This document shows, one piece after another, positions 11,819 to 23,889 of a stretch of 64,000 bases of DNA (within the stretch, counting starts at the first letter, position 1; each line of letters begins with the position of its first letter). The translations under genes were made by a program, and so were the position numbers. The stretch is taken from positions 37,282 to 101,281 of the forward strand of contig VXAA01001241.1 of assembly GCA_013399115.1 (NCBI GenBank), written 5' to 3'. The DNA is from Anseranas semipalmata (Eukaryota > Chordata > Aves > Anseriformes > Anseranatidae). Under the pieces are notes generated by a model. That model worked only from the letters and a program-made list of their open reading frames with translations, was not told where the DNA came from and searched no databases.

Positions 11819-12310
11819 CACACAGCTGTGTGTTGCTTTCCATGTGAAGGCCATTTTTTCCAAATTCTTCAGTAGATATTTAGCATAACATCAAGAAAAC
11901 GTGCAAGGTGGTTTTATTTTTATTTATTAATTTTTTTAAACAGGGCTTATTTGGTTTAAGGGTTTCACAGTCTGTAAAGGACAGAGATATAGTTACTTCG
12001 GAATGTCATGCCTTAAGATGTTTGTTTTATTTCAACTAGTGGTAAAGGCTGATCAGAATATATCTCCCATTTCAGTGTTTATGAAGGGATGCTGGTTTTC
12101 TGTGGCAAGACTGTTAAACCTCTTAGGATCTTCCACAGAGAAGGTAATACATATTGAAGGCAGTAGTGTGGAAATGTGCATAAAAGTTTCATGTTTGCCT
12201 TCAAATTGTATTTTCTGTGAGCTGTTAGCCCATAGGGATGTGCCAAATGAAATCAACAACCCAATATAATATATACTTGATTACCACATATGGGTTTTTG
12301 TAGAAATAAA

Positions 12311-12367
12311 GCAACTATTTAGTAGGCTTACTCAGCAACTAATAGGTTAAGTAGGCTTATTTATTCA
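12311..12367. repeat. Imperfect short tandem duplication
   Basis: GCAACTATTTAGTAGGCTTA (12311-12330) is followed by a diverged second copy with an insertion, GCAACTAATAGG then TTAAGTAGGCTTA (12335-12359). AGTAGGCTTA is exact in both. This looks like an old local duplication. Confidence 0.65.
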
Positions 12368-13753
12368 ACAGTCTCTGAAATAAAGTCTTTGTTTCAGAAA
12401 TGAAATGGTTGCTTGCTGCAGGTGAACTGTTAGGAATGGAATTGAATGCATGGCCGTACACTGGACAGTGATCCTCAGAGGTCCTTATTTAGGGACTCAT
12501 TCAGGTTTCAATGCTTTTACTGACTAGCAAAACACCAAAAAGCATTCTGCTAAACAGAAATGTTACCTAAGTGGAAGTTTTGACAGAATCAATGCCAGGA
12601 AGAATTTCCTTAATATGACTGTAATAATTAGAGTAGTTGAAAGAAACTTCTGAACTGTTCGGCCCCATGGATCCAGGGATGCTTGGAGTAAATCCAGTTG
12701 CCCTTTGGCATTCTTATGCTTCTTAACACTCTACGTAATATATGTTATTTCTGAATTTACAACCATTTGCAACAGGTTAAAACTCTCTCACTGATACCAT
12801 ATAACTTGGTCTGTGAATTTGACATACGGCTTAGATTTCTTGAGTTCTTCTCATACCAAATTCTATCTTTTAAAAATTCATCTTCCTCCAAGTATATGGC
12901 TTCTTGAGACCAATTCTCATCCTGGTCAGCCATCAAAATGATTACTTTTCTAAGAGTTAAGTGGCAATAGGAAAAATTTTCATAGTGGCTGATTTTAATA
13001 AGGACAATATTTCCCTTGAAATAGCATTTGAAGTGTTGACCAAGTCCAGAGTAATGAAAAAGGGTGTTCAGGGTTTTATTTTTTGGGGTGGGGGATAACT
13101 GTGGAATCTTTGAGAGGAAACACACTTTTTGGAACTAGAGAGATATTTCTAAATAGTTAGATTTGTCTAAGTCTCATTTTTATCTCCATTTCTTGGGCAT
13201 CATGAATGTGTTTTTTTTGATAATTGCTTTGTTGTTAGTCCTCTGACACTGAGTGACAGTACTTTTCAGTGCTTGACAGCCAAATCTATTGGTATACGAC
13301 AGTCCTCATACACTGTGAGGTGTTTTCTTTCTGCCGGATGACAGTAAGAGCTTCCAAGTTGACGGAGAGGGCTAAGGCATCTTTACAAGTGAGAAGAAAG
13401 CTGAGAGAGGATGAGGAGGTTTTCTGTCAAAATAAAAACATTCATTTAGTTCATCCTTCCTGCATAATGAAATAGACAGGAGATCTGATAGCTACATGTT
13501 AAGACATGTTTTATTTATGTGTTGCTTATAGAAAATTTTATCGCTCTAGCTTACTATCAGGGTCCCATGACTTGAATTTTTTTGCAGTAAATGGCTTTGT
13601 AACAAGTAGTTTTTCTTTCAGTAAGATGATGGGTGGTGTGATACAGAAAGTGTATTTGCATGTAGAGGGTATTGTATGCTCTAAGAACCTGTCTGCTCAT
13701 TATTATTTTTTCCCCAAGAAATAATTAAGTAATGTAGAAGATACATGTATTAT

Positions 13754-13798
13754 GGGACTTTTTTTATTTATTTAATTAAAAAAAAAAAAAAAAAAAAA
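13754..13798. repeat. T-rich then A-run, 21 A at the end
   Basis: TTTTTTTATTTATTTAATT is followed by an uninterrupted A-run at 13778-13798. The two arms could pair into an A/T hairpin. It may be an A-rich tail or a slippage product. I find no recognisable element directly upstream. Confidence 0.75.
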
Positions 13799-14060
13799 CA
13801 TGACCGAGAGCTGCAAATGTCTTTTAGTGTCTCAAGTGATTTGCTGCTTTTGTTTAATGCTATGGACCCTTTCACACTATAGAATAGTTGATTAGTCAAA
13901 GTTGCTATATTAAGTTCAAAAACTTCTCAGAATTTAGTTGGGTACTAGGCAAAGTGATGCCTACACAAATACAGTGCTTGCGATATCTACGTGCATGATA
14001 ATATTAACTGGTAGTATTCTCTTGCTGTCTTGAAAAACAAAACAACCCTCCTCCCTCCCC

Positions 14061-14117
14061 ACCAAAACCAAACCAACCAAACAGTAAAAACAAACAAACA
14101 AACAAAAAAAACCAAGC
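14061..14117. repeat. CCAAA/CAAA low-complexity tract
   Basis: A-rich sequence with regular C spacing (ACCAAAACCAAACCAACCAA, then CAAACAAACAAAC). It is preceded by a pyrimidine-rich stretch (CCCTCCTCCCTCCCC). Confidence 0.85.
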
Positions 14118-14390
14118 AAGCCCTTTGCTAAGCTTGTTCAGTTGGCATTTAATTGCCCATCAGGCATAACTTTTCAAAGAATCTAAAGATGAGTGGTTTA
14201 TGTGATCAAAGGTAGGTAGATTATTATGGATGAATGTGGTTGATTACTGCATATTTGTGCTATTCCTGGGTGTTCTGCTTGGATATTCATGAGAATATGT
14301 CTCTACTGATTCATCTTTGCAACTGGATTCCATTGCATCAATATTTCATTTGTATTTGTCCCTTCTCTTCGTGGTTATTCTCTCTTCCAG

Positions 14391-14550
14391 TCAAATGCAA
14401 GAGTTTAAACAAGTCTGGGAGACTGTCCACAGCTTCAATTATTGCTGGCCTCTAAGACCCAAGAATACTTCTGAAGTATTGTCTATGTGTGGTGGTATGC
14501 TCAAAAGTATGCTTAGCAGTGTGCTTTTCATCAAGAAGTTCTGGTACTGA
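14391..14550 (+). other. Exon-like segment after a pyrimidine-rich acceptor (weak)
   Basis: TTATTCTCTCTTCCAG at 14375-14390 is a good match to a 3' splice site. The frame that follows is open for 52 codons (QMQEFKQVWETVHSFNYCWP at its start, ending in KKFWY and a TGA at 14548-14550). No matching donor was found, so it would have to be a terminal exon, and no poly(A) signal lies close behind. I recognise no domain. A 50-codon open frame after a chance acceptor is expected several times in 64 kb. Confidence 0.12.
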
Positions 14551-15889
14551 TACCCTTAGCATTACATGGCAGTGATCGTCTCTGTTCCAGCGTTAACTAA
14601 TGAAGTACTGTTTACAGAGGAGATGAAATAAAGGACTAGGACAGCTCACCCACAGCAGTGGGTGAACCACGTTATTTATCCTTTCAATGAAGGCACTTCA
14701 GAAACGAGTCTGTATGTTTTTAGCCTGTGTAATGTAGCAGTTTTACAATGTTGCTATATTGTAAATGAATGATTTCCTGAAATTATTTCTATGATAAATC
14801 TATTTGTTTGTTTCCAATAAGGCCTCATAACATTGACTTTTTCCTGTCTGACTCAGTGCTATTGTTGTTCAGAGGCACGTAGCCTTTAAAAATTTTCGGT
14901 GCTGTCAACCTTCATAGGTCTGTTATAGGTCTGAATTTCGTAGTACAGTTCTTAAGTCACTTTCATCAAGTATTCATTAGAGGCTTTTAGGTGTTGAGAG
15001 GAATTTTAAGTCAGATTTTTCTTGTGCATCATTTTCTAAAACCTGTTTTGGCTGAGTTTTTAAAGAAATACTAAAATATTAATCTTAACTGGACTTTGAA
15101 AACATAGCTAGTTCCAAGAAAATAACAGGTGACTTGAAAATTGAAATTTAGGAGATAGTTTTCTATATCTGCTTGGTTCTTTACCATTTAGAAACACCTG
15201 AAAACTCTGAAGTGCATGTGGACTTCAAATGAGAACATGCTATTAATGTTCTTCCTTTTGTTTTCCACCTTAGTTCAAGTTTAGTTAAGAATCACAGGTT
15301 GGTCTGCCGGTTGCACGTTACTTTCAATAACCAACTAATTGTTCTTGAAATTAGTGGGAATACTAATTACCAAATGATCACAGAGTATGGCTTAGTATTT
15401 TAAAGAAATACAAGCCAGATTGCGGAGAACCTAATAGATTATACTGATTCAAGAGGCAGTAGTAATGTGATTTAGGGACTATCACATTGATAGGTCCTTA
15501 AAATGTACAAGATCTTCCGCTGCTTTAAGAAAAAAAAAAAAAAGGAAATCAACTTTGTATGCTGTAAGCAGACAGGTTTAAAATGGGCTTAAATTTTTGT
15601 TGCTGTAAATTAAGTCTTCAGAGTGAATCATTCTAAAGAATGTTTTGATTTAATCTTCTGTATCATTTCTGTCTGTTCCCAAGTAATTTTCAGTTGAAAC
15701 GTAACATTTCATAAGACTGAAGCAAATCCTTTAGAATGGTGTAATCTTTTCAGGTGATGTGCTTAGTTGTTTTTGAAAACAAGAAATTAGTTCACTAGAG
15801 GGTTTTGAAAGTCCTGTTGTGCAGGTTGTGTATTGTTAATGTCCTGAGGATTCCTTGGGTTACATAGAAGCTTGGGGGATTTCTGTGGA
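14551..15889. other. AT-rich unique DNA, no gene seen
   Basis: It holds a perfect 8-bp hairpin at 14646-14665 (TCACCCAC / GTGGGTGA, loop AGCA), a short direct repeat TAGGTCTG at about 14917-14934, and an A-run near 15530-15543. No coding signal was found. Confidence 0.5.
14646..14665. repeat. Perfect 8-bp inverted repeat, 4-nt loop
   Basis: TCACCCAC and GTGGGTGA are exact reverse complements separated by AGCA. It is a small GC-richer stem without further flanking pairing, so not a plausible microRNA precursor. Confidence 0.8.
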
Positions 15890-16450
15890 AAAATGTCTGA
15901 TTTCATCGATGCCACCTTAAACAAATTGGCTTATTCTTCTGTCTCTTCTTCTATTTTCCTTAATTATGTAACACTGACATAAAGATTTGGAGCCTTGAAA
16001 TGTCCAACACATTCTATCTTTGACAGTGCGGTTTAATTTTAATTGCATTTTACGAAAGAAGTGGCCCTAAAGCATCTTGCATTATATCAATTATCTTGGT
16101 GGAAGAAACACACAAAGTACATTTAATTATAGGTCATAACCCAGCAAATCATAAAAATCCTGTTCTGAAATAAATTGTTGCCACTAATTAGCTTTCTTGT
16201 TTGCCAGTGCTAGAATAAATTCATTTGCTATCTTCCTAATATTGGTTATTTTCAGTGATATAACTAATTTAAGAAATAATTGAATCCAGAAGGCATCAAA
16301 TACTGATGTCTCCAGTCACGAGTAGTTTTATAATACTAAAATATATGTAAATGGAAATGTAGTTTCTATAGCTTTAAATATAGCATGCTGAGGTTGATTG
16401 TATTTTACTTTAAATTGAATTCATGTTTAACCTCACTTAAAATTGAGTAA
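15890..16450. other. Candidate conserved non-coding element, AT-rich
   Basis: Simple-repeat-free, AT-rich sequence with many TAATT/AATTA and TTTAAT core motifs of the kind bound by homeodomain proteins (for example TTAATTATG, TTTAATTATAGG, CTAATTAGC, CTAATTTAAG). It has no CR1 similarity and no open frame. This texture resembles developmental enhancer elements in vertebrates, but only cross-species alignment can show conservation. Confidence 0.25.
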
Positions 16451-16869
16451 GGAGTGTGCTGTGTAAAACGTTTATTTTGCATCAATGTTTCCAAGAATTT
16501 CACATGGCATTGGGAGGTTTAGGAGGAACAAAATCGAGTCAGATATTTAATCAGGGACTGAAAGTAATAAGACAGTATTTCTTATTGGGTTTGAGACCTT
16601 CGACATGAAATCATCTCAGCTTCATAGCAGGACAGTAGTAACACAAAGTAAACAGTTAGTTTACACCAGCTGGAGAGAGATTCTGTTTTCAGTTCATATC
16701 GTAACAGAGAAGGGTCCAAAGCACAGAAGACTGCGTGTATCAGGGAGAGTGGTTTGGTAAACGGTGCGGGGAAAATCCTAACCACTGTCCATGATGTTTC
16801 ACTCACTTTATATGAATAGGGTTTCTTGAGTCTTGTTTTCAGCAGAGCAACTTCCAGAAGTGATTATTA

Positions 16870-16892
16870 TATTATTATATTGTATAATAATA
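16870..16892. repeat. AT-only 10-bp inverted repeat, 3-nt loop
   Basis: TATTATTATA (16870-16879) and TATAATAATA (16883-16892) are exact reverse complements around TTG. They sit inside a wider TA-rich tract (16863-16909) ending in TATAATATATAT. Such tracts can extrude cruciforms and are unstable in length. Confidence 0.85.
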
Positions 16893-17550
16893 GTATATAA
16901 TATATATGTGGCTCACTATATGATCTGATTCTCCAACTGCTTATTTAAGTGCACATGAGAGTTACTGATATGAATGAAAGGCCATAAATACGGTACATTT
17001 ACATTTAGGAGATAATGTTACATTTGTGAGATGAAATTAACGCCCCTTGAAAACAAAATAGTAAAATGTATACTGGTCAAAAGCTTGAAATGGCTAACAT
17101 TGGTTCCCGAATCCTCTGCGGCTACTGCCGTGCATCTCATGCACTGTGCTGTAACTTGTACTTGCACTACATGAGAGCCAGAACTTAGCGTTCACATTTC
17201 ATCAAATAATTACTTCATTAACCAGTCATTCGAAAGCATTTTGTTTTAATTGGTCTGTAAGCATTCGTGGCTGGTAAAATAGAAGAACTATGAGGCTTTT
17301 ATTTTATGCTAGAGCTGAATATAATGTAACTGCATATAGAAGAAAGATGGTAGTGGTCAAGAAGCTGTCCAAGGTATTTATATGGGGGTGCATTGTGGTC
17401 CTCAGAGCAAGCAGTGAGGAGTAAAGTTTTCATTTCAGAGTTTTTAATTGGAAGATATTTGTTTGTAATAGTGGAATGAAAGGAAGCAAACACCTACTGT
17501 TACTGTGTTGTATAGTTCTGTAAGTTGTAATTTCCCACCTTTTCTTTCAG

Positions 17551-17696
17551 GATCTCTTATTCAAGAACAGTCACCAGCATTTACACTAATTTATGAGATG
17601 ACATGGGAGTTTGTTGTTAATTTAACTAGCAAGGATGAGAGGATATTATATTTCAGTAGGGAAACTGTCGAATTAATAAAGTAAATCTGTAATAAA
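17551..17696 (+). other. Candidate 3' exon: acceptor, open frame, AATAAA
   Basis: Immediately upstream, TTTCCCACCTTTTCTTTCAG (17531-17550) is a near-ideal polypyrimidine tract and AG. In phase 2 the frame is then open for 43 codons (SLIQEQSPAFTLIYEMTWEF at its start, ERILYFSRETVELIK at its end). A TAA at 17682-17684 follows, and AATAAA lies at 17691-17696. Alternatively, AATAAA|GTAAAT at 17675-17686 could act as a weak donor, giving a 130-nt internal exon. No domain is recognised. Against it, the AATAAA is only 7 bases after the stop, the open frame is short, and there is no partner exon I can name. Confidence 0.18.
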
Positions 17697-19078
17697 AAAT
17701 GTTAATCAGAAATCAAGCCTGCTTTGGTCACCCCTCCCTTTATGTTAAACAGCAGTCAGAACGTAGCGTGGGATAATCGTTATTAACTTTTTTGTTACCA
17801 CGTCGTGAAGGTCAAAACAACAAACAGAGGTTGAAAAGTTGAATAAATTGCTTTGTGAAGCAAAACAGCCCACAGACATCCCAAAGATAAATGTATATGT
17901 AACATTCTGGACTAGGCAGTAAGTAACAGTAACATGACCTCCTTTTTTAAATACCTAAAACATTTTAAACACAGGAAGCTTTGTTTGTTTGTTATAGCAC
18001 AAGAAGAGAATGTAAGTAGAGGCAATGGGCCTGAATTAATGGTTGTGTAGAAAGTTCTGTCAGATCTGCTGAGTCGTAGAGTACCCTTTTCAAATTAATG
18101 TATGCCTTTTAAAGTGCAGTAGTGTATATCCTGTAGCACACTCTTGATCTCTTTTATTTTCCAAGGGCTGTTTGAGCTGTAAGCTCTGTGAATCAGCTAG
18201 GCAACTTGTATAACAGAAATAAAATAACTACCTAATTCAGTATATAATAAAATCAAGTACAGTGTAGCCTGAGGCACAATGATAACGTATTATCAGGTGC
18301 CATTCACAGATATGAGAAAATATCTTTAGCCTAATAAAACATGTAGTCATAACTAATCCCTTCCAATATCTGAGTGACAGTAAATACTTCACATCAGTTA
18401 CTCATGATGCACTTTTTAGTTTTCATTGGTGTTGCTGCAGATTCACATGGATTTATTTAACATTCTTCTATTTTGGGCCTACTCTGTAAGCTCAGTAAGA
18501 TCAATGGAGACCATCTCATGTATTGAAACCAATGTGTAGTTAGATGGTGACATGAGAAGAAGCCAAAAGTCCATCAGAATTCCTGAATGAAAGCACGTGA
18601 GAGTCAAAAAAAGAAGAAAAAAAAGCTTTACTGAAATAGTATATTGCAGAAAATGCCTGCAATGGGAATTAAATGTAGGTTTGCTTCTGCAGTCAGTATT
18701 TACTGTCCGGATTTGTGCCTCAGCATTATTGGTAGTCTGTGCAATACACAAGGCCACGCTTCATGATGGTTTGGAATATTTCAGGGTAGTTTAGTTTATT
18801 TTTAAAATAAAGGCAGCCCAACTGTATTCCTACTGAAGCTGGTAGAAGTTTTATGAAAGATGTAAAGTAGCTTAATATTCCAGTGCTGAATGCTTTTGTA
18901 AGATGACTGATAGTGCTGTAGACTGGGCTTGAAAATAATCCAGGTTTTGTTCTTGAAATTTACTTTAGGGTTTATGAGCCAATATGTACTCAGTCTGAAC
19001 TGTCCTGAAAATCTAGACTGCTTTTGTCCATAGATGAAATGATTTGAAATTCTGGCTTTGAAAGTGGTCTGTGTTCTG
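17697..19078. other. Unique DNA, no gene seen
   Basis: Its first 200 bases have some CpG (AACGTAGCGTGGG, CACGTCGTGAAGG) and no repeat similarity. The rest is AT-rich. Open frames at 18479-18757 (minus) and 18597-18794 (plus) overlap each other on opposite strands and resemble no known family. Confidence 0.45.
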
Positions 19079-19143
19079 TTGTTTTGGTTGGTTGTGGTTT
19101 TGTTTTGTTTTGGTTTGGTTTTTTTGGTTTTCATTTTGTTTTT
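19079..19143. repeat. GTTTT/GGTTT low-complexity tract
   Basis: Alternating G and T-runs. On the minus strand this gives the Lys/Gln/Asn/Thr-rich part of the 135-codon open frame at 18802-19209, which is therefore an artefact of composition. Confidence 0.9.
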
Positions 19144-22100
19144 AAATATAAGATTTGACCTTAGTATGCGTTGCATTTTTGTGGGAAACATCGAATGCAA
19201 TTGTATCACTTGTTCTACTCAGAGGTGAAACGGATAACTTAAAACTGCTGGATAGAGATTATCCCATGGTGCGTTATTCCACTCCCACACACCCTCTTCC
19301 CAAGTGAATTAAAGGTTAATTTAGGATAGGACTCAAATCACTTTAAAAGACTTTAATTTATATCCTCAGTAGCATATTCTAGGTCAACATCAGAAAATTA
19401 TTTAAGAAAAAAATTATACAAAGGAAGGAGGAGAAGTGTGCAGCCCTACTCTGTATGAACATTTGGTGCTAATGGTAGAGTGTTAGTAACAGGATACTGC
19501 CAGGAGTTGGAACTCTACATCTTCAAAAATATGTGGACCATTTTGTTTAGCAGGTGTAGGTGTTCAAAGCCTCTGAGAAGCTGTGGTAGATACTGGTAGG
19601 ATTCAGAATTAGAAACAGGGACTTGAAAAATTTAATATAGAATTGTTAGACACAAGCAGATAGGTGTGCAAAAGTGCTGTGAAACTAGGAATTTTCTGAC
19701 CTGGAGTACACGTCATTCAGAGAAGGCAAATGCTAGCTTTAGAACAATAGCCAAGTATGACTTTAATCAAAAGGGAAAAATAATACTTTAGGGAACGTTC
19801 TGAATGATAAGTTAGATGATGATAATACAGTTAGTTTCCAGATCACAATCCTGGTTGCATTATGTATTGAAGATTTTGTGAGTTCTCCAAATATGTTGTT
19901 ATCACTGTTTATCCTCAGCTTCACATCCTGTGTGGGATGCAGAAAATCAGTCCATTAGCAGTGGTAGGAGGGTAGATGTCCCAGGGATTAAGGCACTCAG
20001 TTATCTATTTGTTAATCATGCAAATAAATAAGGAAAGGCAGATGCCAGGATCTGTGGTTACCTAGATACCAGGGACACTGGCTCAGAAGCTTTTGATCTT
20101 TTATCAGTATGCAGAAGTTTCTCCTCTGAGTCTGAAAAAGGCTACTTCTTGCTTTTAATGCTTTATCAGATGTTTTTTGGGATAAAAACTAAAGAAAAGA
20201 GTAACTTGTATTTTTTGTGCGCGATAGGACTAATATTTTAAAAGCTGATTTCTCTTTTGGAGTTCTTGTATTTGCTTTTTCTAAAATCACTGCTTAAAAT
20301 AGTAATTTTGTCAAACAAAAATAAACTTAAGTAAAACATTTATGTGTATTCATCCAACATGGCACTATTAAGTTTGGATCTTCCCATGAAAATAGCACTG
20401 TAATATATTTAGCAAGAAGCTGTGATTATTGCATGTAAAGGACAAGAAGTAAAATTTACGAACTAAACTTAAGAGATGAAGCCGTATCTTCTACTATAAA
20501 TTATTTTGTTTGTATAGAATACAAAAGTTAAAGAAGTACAAAAGGGAGCAAAAGCTAAGTCTTCTAGAAGATAATAAACAATGGAATTAATATGGTTTAT
20601 GCAGCTTGAATTAGGTTGCCATGTATAAGTGGCCTGTGATTTTGTGTCTCCATTTGAAGTCCCCTCCTCTTCCAAAGGATCAATGTCTCATCTCCTTGTT
20701 AGCGTTGTTTTCTGAAATGGTGATTTCAGGGTTTAAAAACCATCTTCGCATAAAATTGCATAAGAAATTGCAACCACAGGCAGGAATTTGACATGGAAAA
20801 TATCAACTTAAACTATCAAACTAAGCTTCCAGAAACAAGATTGCTTGATGGAAAATATCAGAAAAAAATAGTTTGAAAATGGACAGTAGAGCTGGTGATT
20901 TCTGGTATCTTAGGAATTTTGTTTTTAGAGCTAGCACTTAACAGTGGTTTCCCCTGGAAATCTGAGAAATCACCTTTCCAATACAGAGTAGGTGAGCAGA
21001 AAGAGGAAGAACTCTTGAAATCCATGAAAATATCAGACTTAGGAGGTGTGATGTGTGTGCACAGAGTCTGGATTTTATTTTATTTTATTTTAAAATATAT
21101 CAGGGTTTCTTGTTCTTTGAATTGCTAGGTGTTTTTGTTCTGTTTAAGTTTGCTCGGTACATAGGTCAAACTTATGTGTATATAGAGCTGTAATAAAGCT
21201 GAGTTTGATGGCATAGTTCCACTTGGGTTATAAAATGCAAGAGAACACGTTTATAGTAGGGGTATGGGAATAACATTGTCCTGATAGCATAGATTGTCTG
21301 TCACCTCGGTAGGGATAAAGTGTGATCTCTTTCAATGGAGCATGCAAAGGACAAGTATCGGAGGCAGCTTGGTTACCGGTTTGGAAAGTTTCATGCCCTA
21401 TGGTCTATATGTGCTAGAATTTGCTTTTTGGTTATGAGGAAGAACTGTGGTGCATTTGTAGAGTATGTTTTTTTAAAATCTCAGCCCAAACTGTCTCAGT
21501 ACACAGCCCTCTGAAGGGGGCAGGTGCTGAGGGGGAAGAAGAAACTAGAGAATGACCTTTATTTCCTTTAGTGCAGTAGTGTTAGGAATTTAAAGCTTAT
21601 TATATTGAAACATTTAAGTACGGGGAAAAAAAAGCAAAAGGGCTTTTCCTACATTTTGACTGATGATTTATCAGCCATTTTTCACCCTAAAAAGTATCCA
21701 GATACATCTGTAAAACTGCTATTTGTTGCTGTTTTCTCCTGTGGTTCCTATTGCACATTTTGTTCTTTCGGTTTGAACTTAAAAAATAGATTAATTCCCT
21801 GCTCACTTTTACTGCTATTAGAAGCAGCTCCTACCAATCCTATAAAATCTTTTGAATTAGACAAAATCCATGGGTTGTTGATAATCAGTAGTTTTACTGA
21901 AGTAGTGCTATAATGCAAGTAAATGAGAGAAGAGACGTGACTTATTCTTATTTTTCTGTGATTTCTAAGACTTGGGAACTTAATACTGGGACACATGCAG
22001 GGGAGAGAGGAAGCTAATAAAATACTTCTTTTGCTAGTGTATGTATGTATACATTATATATGTAAATTGAAGTAAAATACCAAGTCCCACTGTCTATTCT

Positions 22101-23889
22101 AATTCTTTTCAGTTCTTAGCATTATTTTGAAAGGACTGAAGGAAGGTACTTAATGTGTTTAACTCCTACTTAGGATGCCACTTAGGATGGCTGGTGAAAT
22201 GAATGCTGAATGACAAAGTCGGTGTGCTGTGAAGAGAAACAGGTTAGCTATACAAATCCAAGTTCTGATAAAAGCAGAAAAAAAAAAGATATATAGGGGT
22301 CTAAACACTTACTATTTGCATGAATACTTCTCAAATCACTAGGTAGGTGTCTAATATCTATAACTGTTCTTACAATATTTTTTTTAGAAAACATGACCCT
22401 GTATGTTTTGATGCAATCACTGATTTATTTTGTAATTATCCCATTTTCATTTTATGTAAACCTAACCTAAATCCTTTTTATCAACTTTGCTGTAGTTGCC
22501 GTGAAATTGAACAGTGCTTTCCTTTTCTGAGCTACTTTGCCCCTTGACAACCTCTGTGGTTGAAACATTGAGACCCACTCGGTGACCTGATTAGTGTTTT
22601 GAGTTCCACAGCGGAGTGGTATATGGTTGCATATCCTAATGGTGTTTCTCATATTTTATAGACTTGTCTCTTTCTGTAATTGTTCTGTTAATGTTCTTTG
22701 CACTGCTGCTTCCATATATGACCCTGGGAGACTGCTGTCAGTAATAGTTAAACCACTAGCAATAGGAATCATCTCCATAAACTTGAAAGCTATTTCTGGG
22801 TTGCCAGCCAATAGGAATTTCTTCTTCCGTTTTGTGTCAGTGTTATCTCCTCCACAGGGCAAAGTAAAACAAAAAATAGTGTAAAAAGGAAGAAATTACA
22901 GCAAAAATAAAACGGATTTATGTGGAAGGAAGAAGCTTGGTTTCAAATGTAAGAGTAACTTCAAAATATGCTTACTTCAGTACATGCTGTTTGGTCACTC
23001 AGATTAACTGGGGAAAAAGAGAATAACCATTTCTTTTCTCCTCTTTATTGGTAGCTGAGTAGAACTTCTAGTTAACACTTTTATGACGATCATGGATTCC
23101 CTTCTATACATCCTGAAAAGGTTAATTTTAAGGACAGGTTGACAAGGTGGGTTGGACTTCTCAACCAGCTTAGTTGCGAGTATTTTATGTTAAATGCCAG
23201 AGAATCCAAAATATTTTCTTGGAAGCTGTTGATTGTGCATTTTAGGTAATTAACAGCATGTAAGTGTGAAACTGTAAGCCCGTGATCTGTGGGGAAGAAT
23301 GTGGAATACTCCAGTGAATCTCCAGCATGTATTTGTCATTCGGGATAGTCAGCACTCTGTTTTGTGTGCTGCAGTGAGACCCATGCGCTTCTTTACAAAG
23401 TATTTCCCTTACTGTGTTATTCTCAGCACTGTGTAAGAGAATCTTGAAATTTTGATAGAGATGTCAGAGAAAGTGAAGTGGCAGCTGTCTCCAATTGATT
23501 TTTGATCTCCGTGAGATTAGCAGTTGGTGGTATGCAAGTCATTAATAATATAGTGCAATGCATTAGATATGTTTGTTAAACCCACTTAGTACCTGCAGTG
23601 CTGTCAGAGAAGTTGTTCACGTTGTTGCTCCGTACTCAGGCTCTCCACATTGCACTTTGGTACCGGTGTACGATACCTCTTCCACGTCTGCCTTTATGTA
23701 TTTTCATTTCACTCTTTGCACCTGTGTGCAGTGTTGGCTTGCCCTCTTTCTCCTTGAGGTGAGTCAAATCAGCCCATCTCAGACCTTTAAGTGCAGAAAG
23801 TTGCAGCCCCTGATGGCAGCAGCATTGCACTTCTGCATTCTGCCAGAGTTACCCGTCCCTCCTGGAGAGCTTTGGGTTCACCGTCTGCG
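19144..23889. other. AT-rich unique DNA, no gene seen
   Basis: Nearly 5 kb without recognisable genes or mobile elements. Small features: (ATTTT)n at 21072-21094, a TATG/TATA tract near 22036-22062, and a 12-bp tandem duplication of ACTTAGGATG at 22168-22189. Open frames under about 110 codons (for example 21605-21913 and 22627-22884) resemble no family I know. Confidence 0.45.

Larger units (their letters stand above)
11819..14060. other. AT-rich unique DNA with a 21-base A-run
   Basis: No gene recognised. It contains an imperfect direct duplication around GCAACTA...AGTAGGCTTA at 12311-12359 and an A-run of 21 bases at 13778-13798 preceded by a T-rich stretch. The minus-strand open frame at 12757-13125 (122 codons) is discussed among the findings. 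Confidence 0.5.

Noticed and set aside
18802..19209. 135-codon minus-strand open frame rich in Lys, Thr, Asn and Gln
   Set aside because: Its middle is the reverse complement of the GTTTT tract at 19079-19143, so the frame is a composition artefact.
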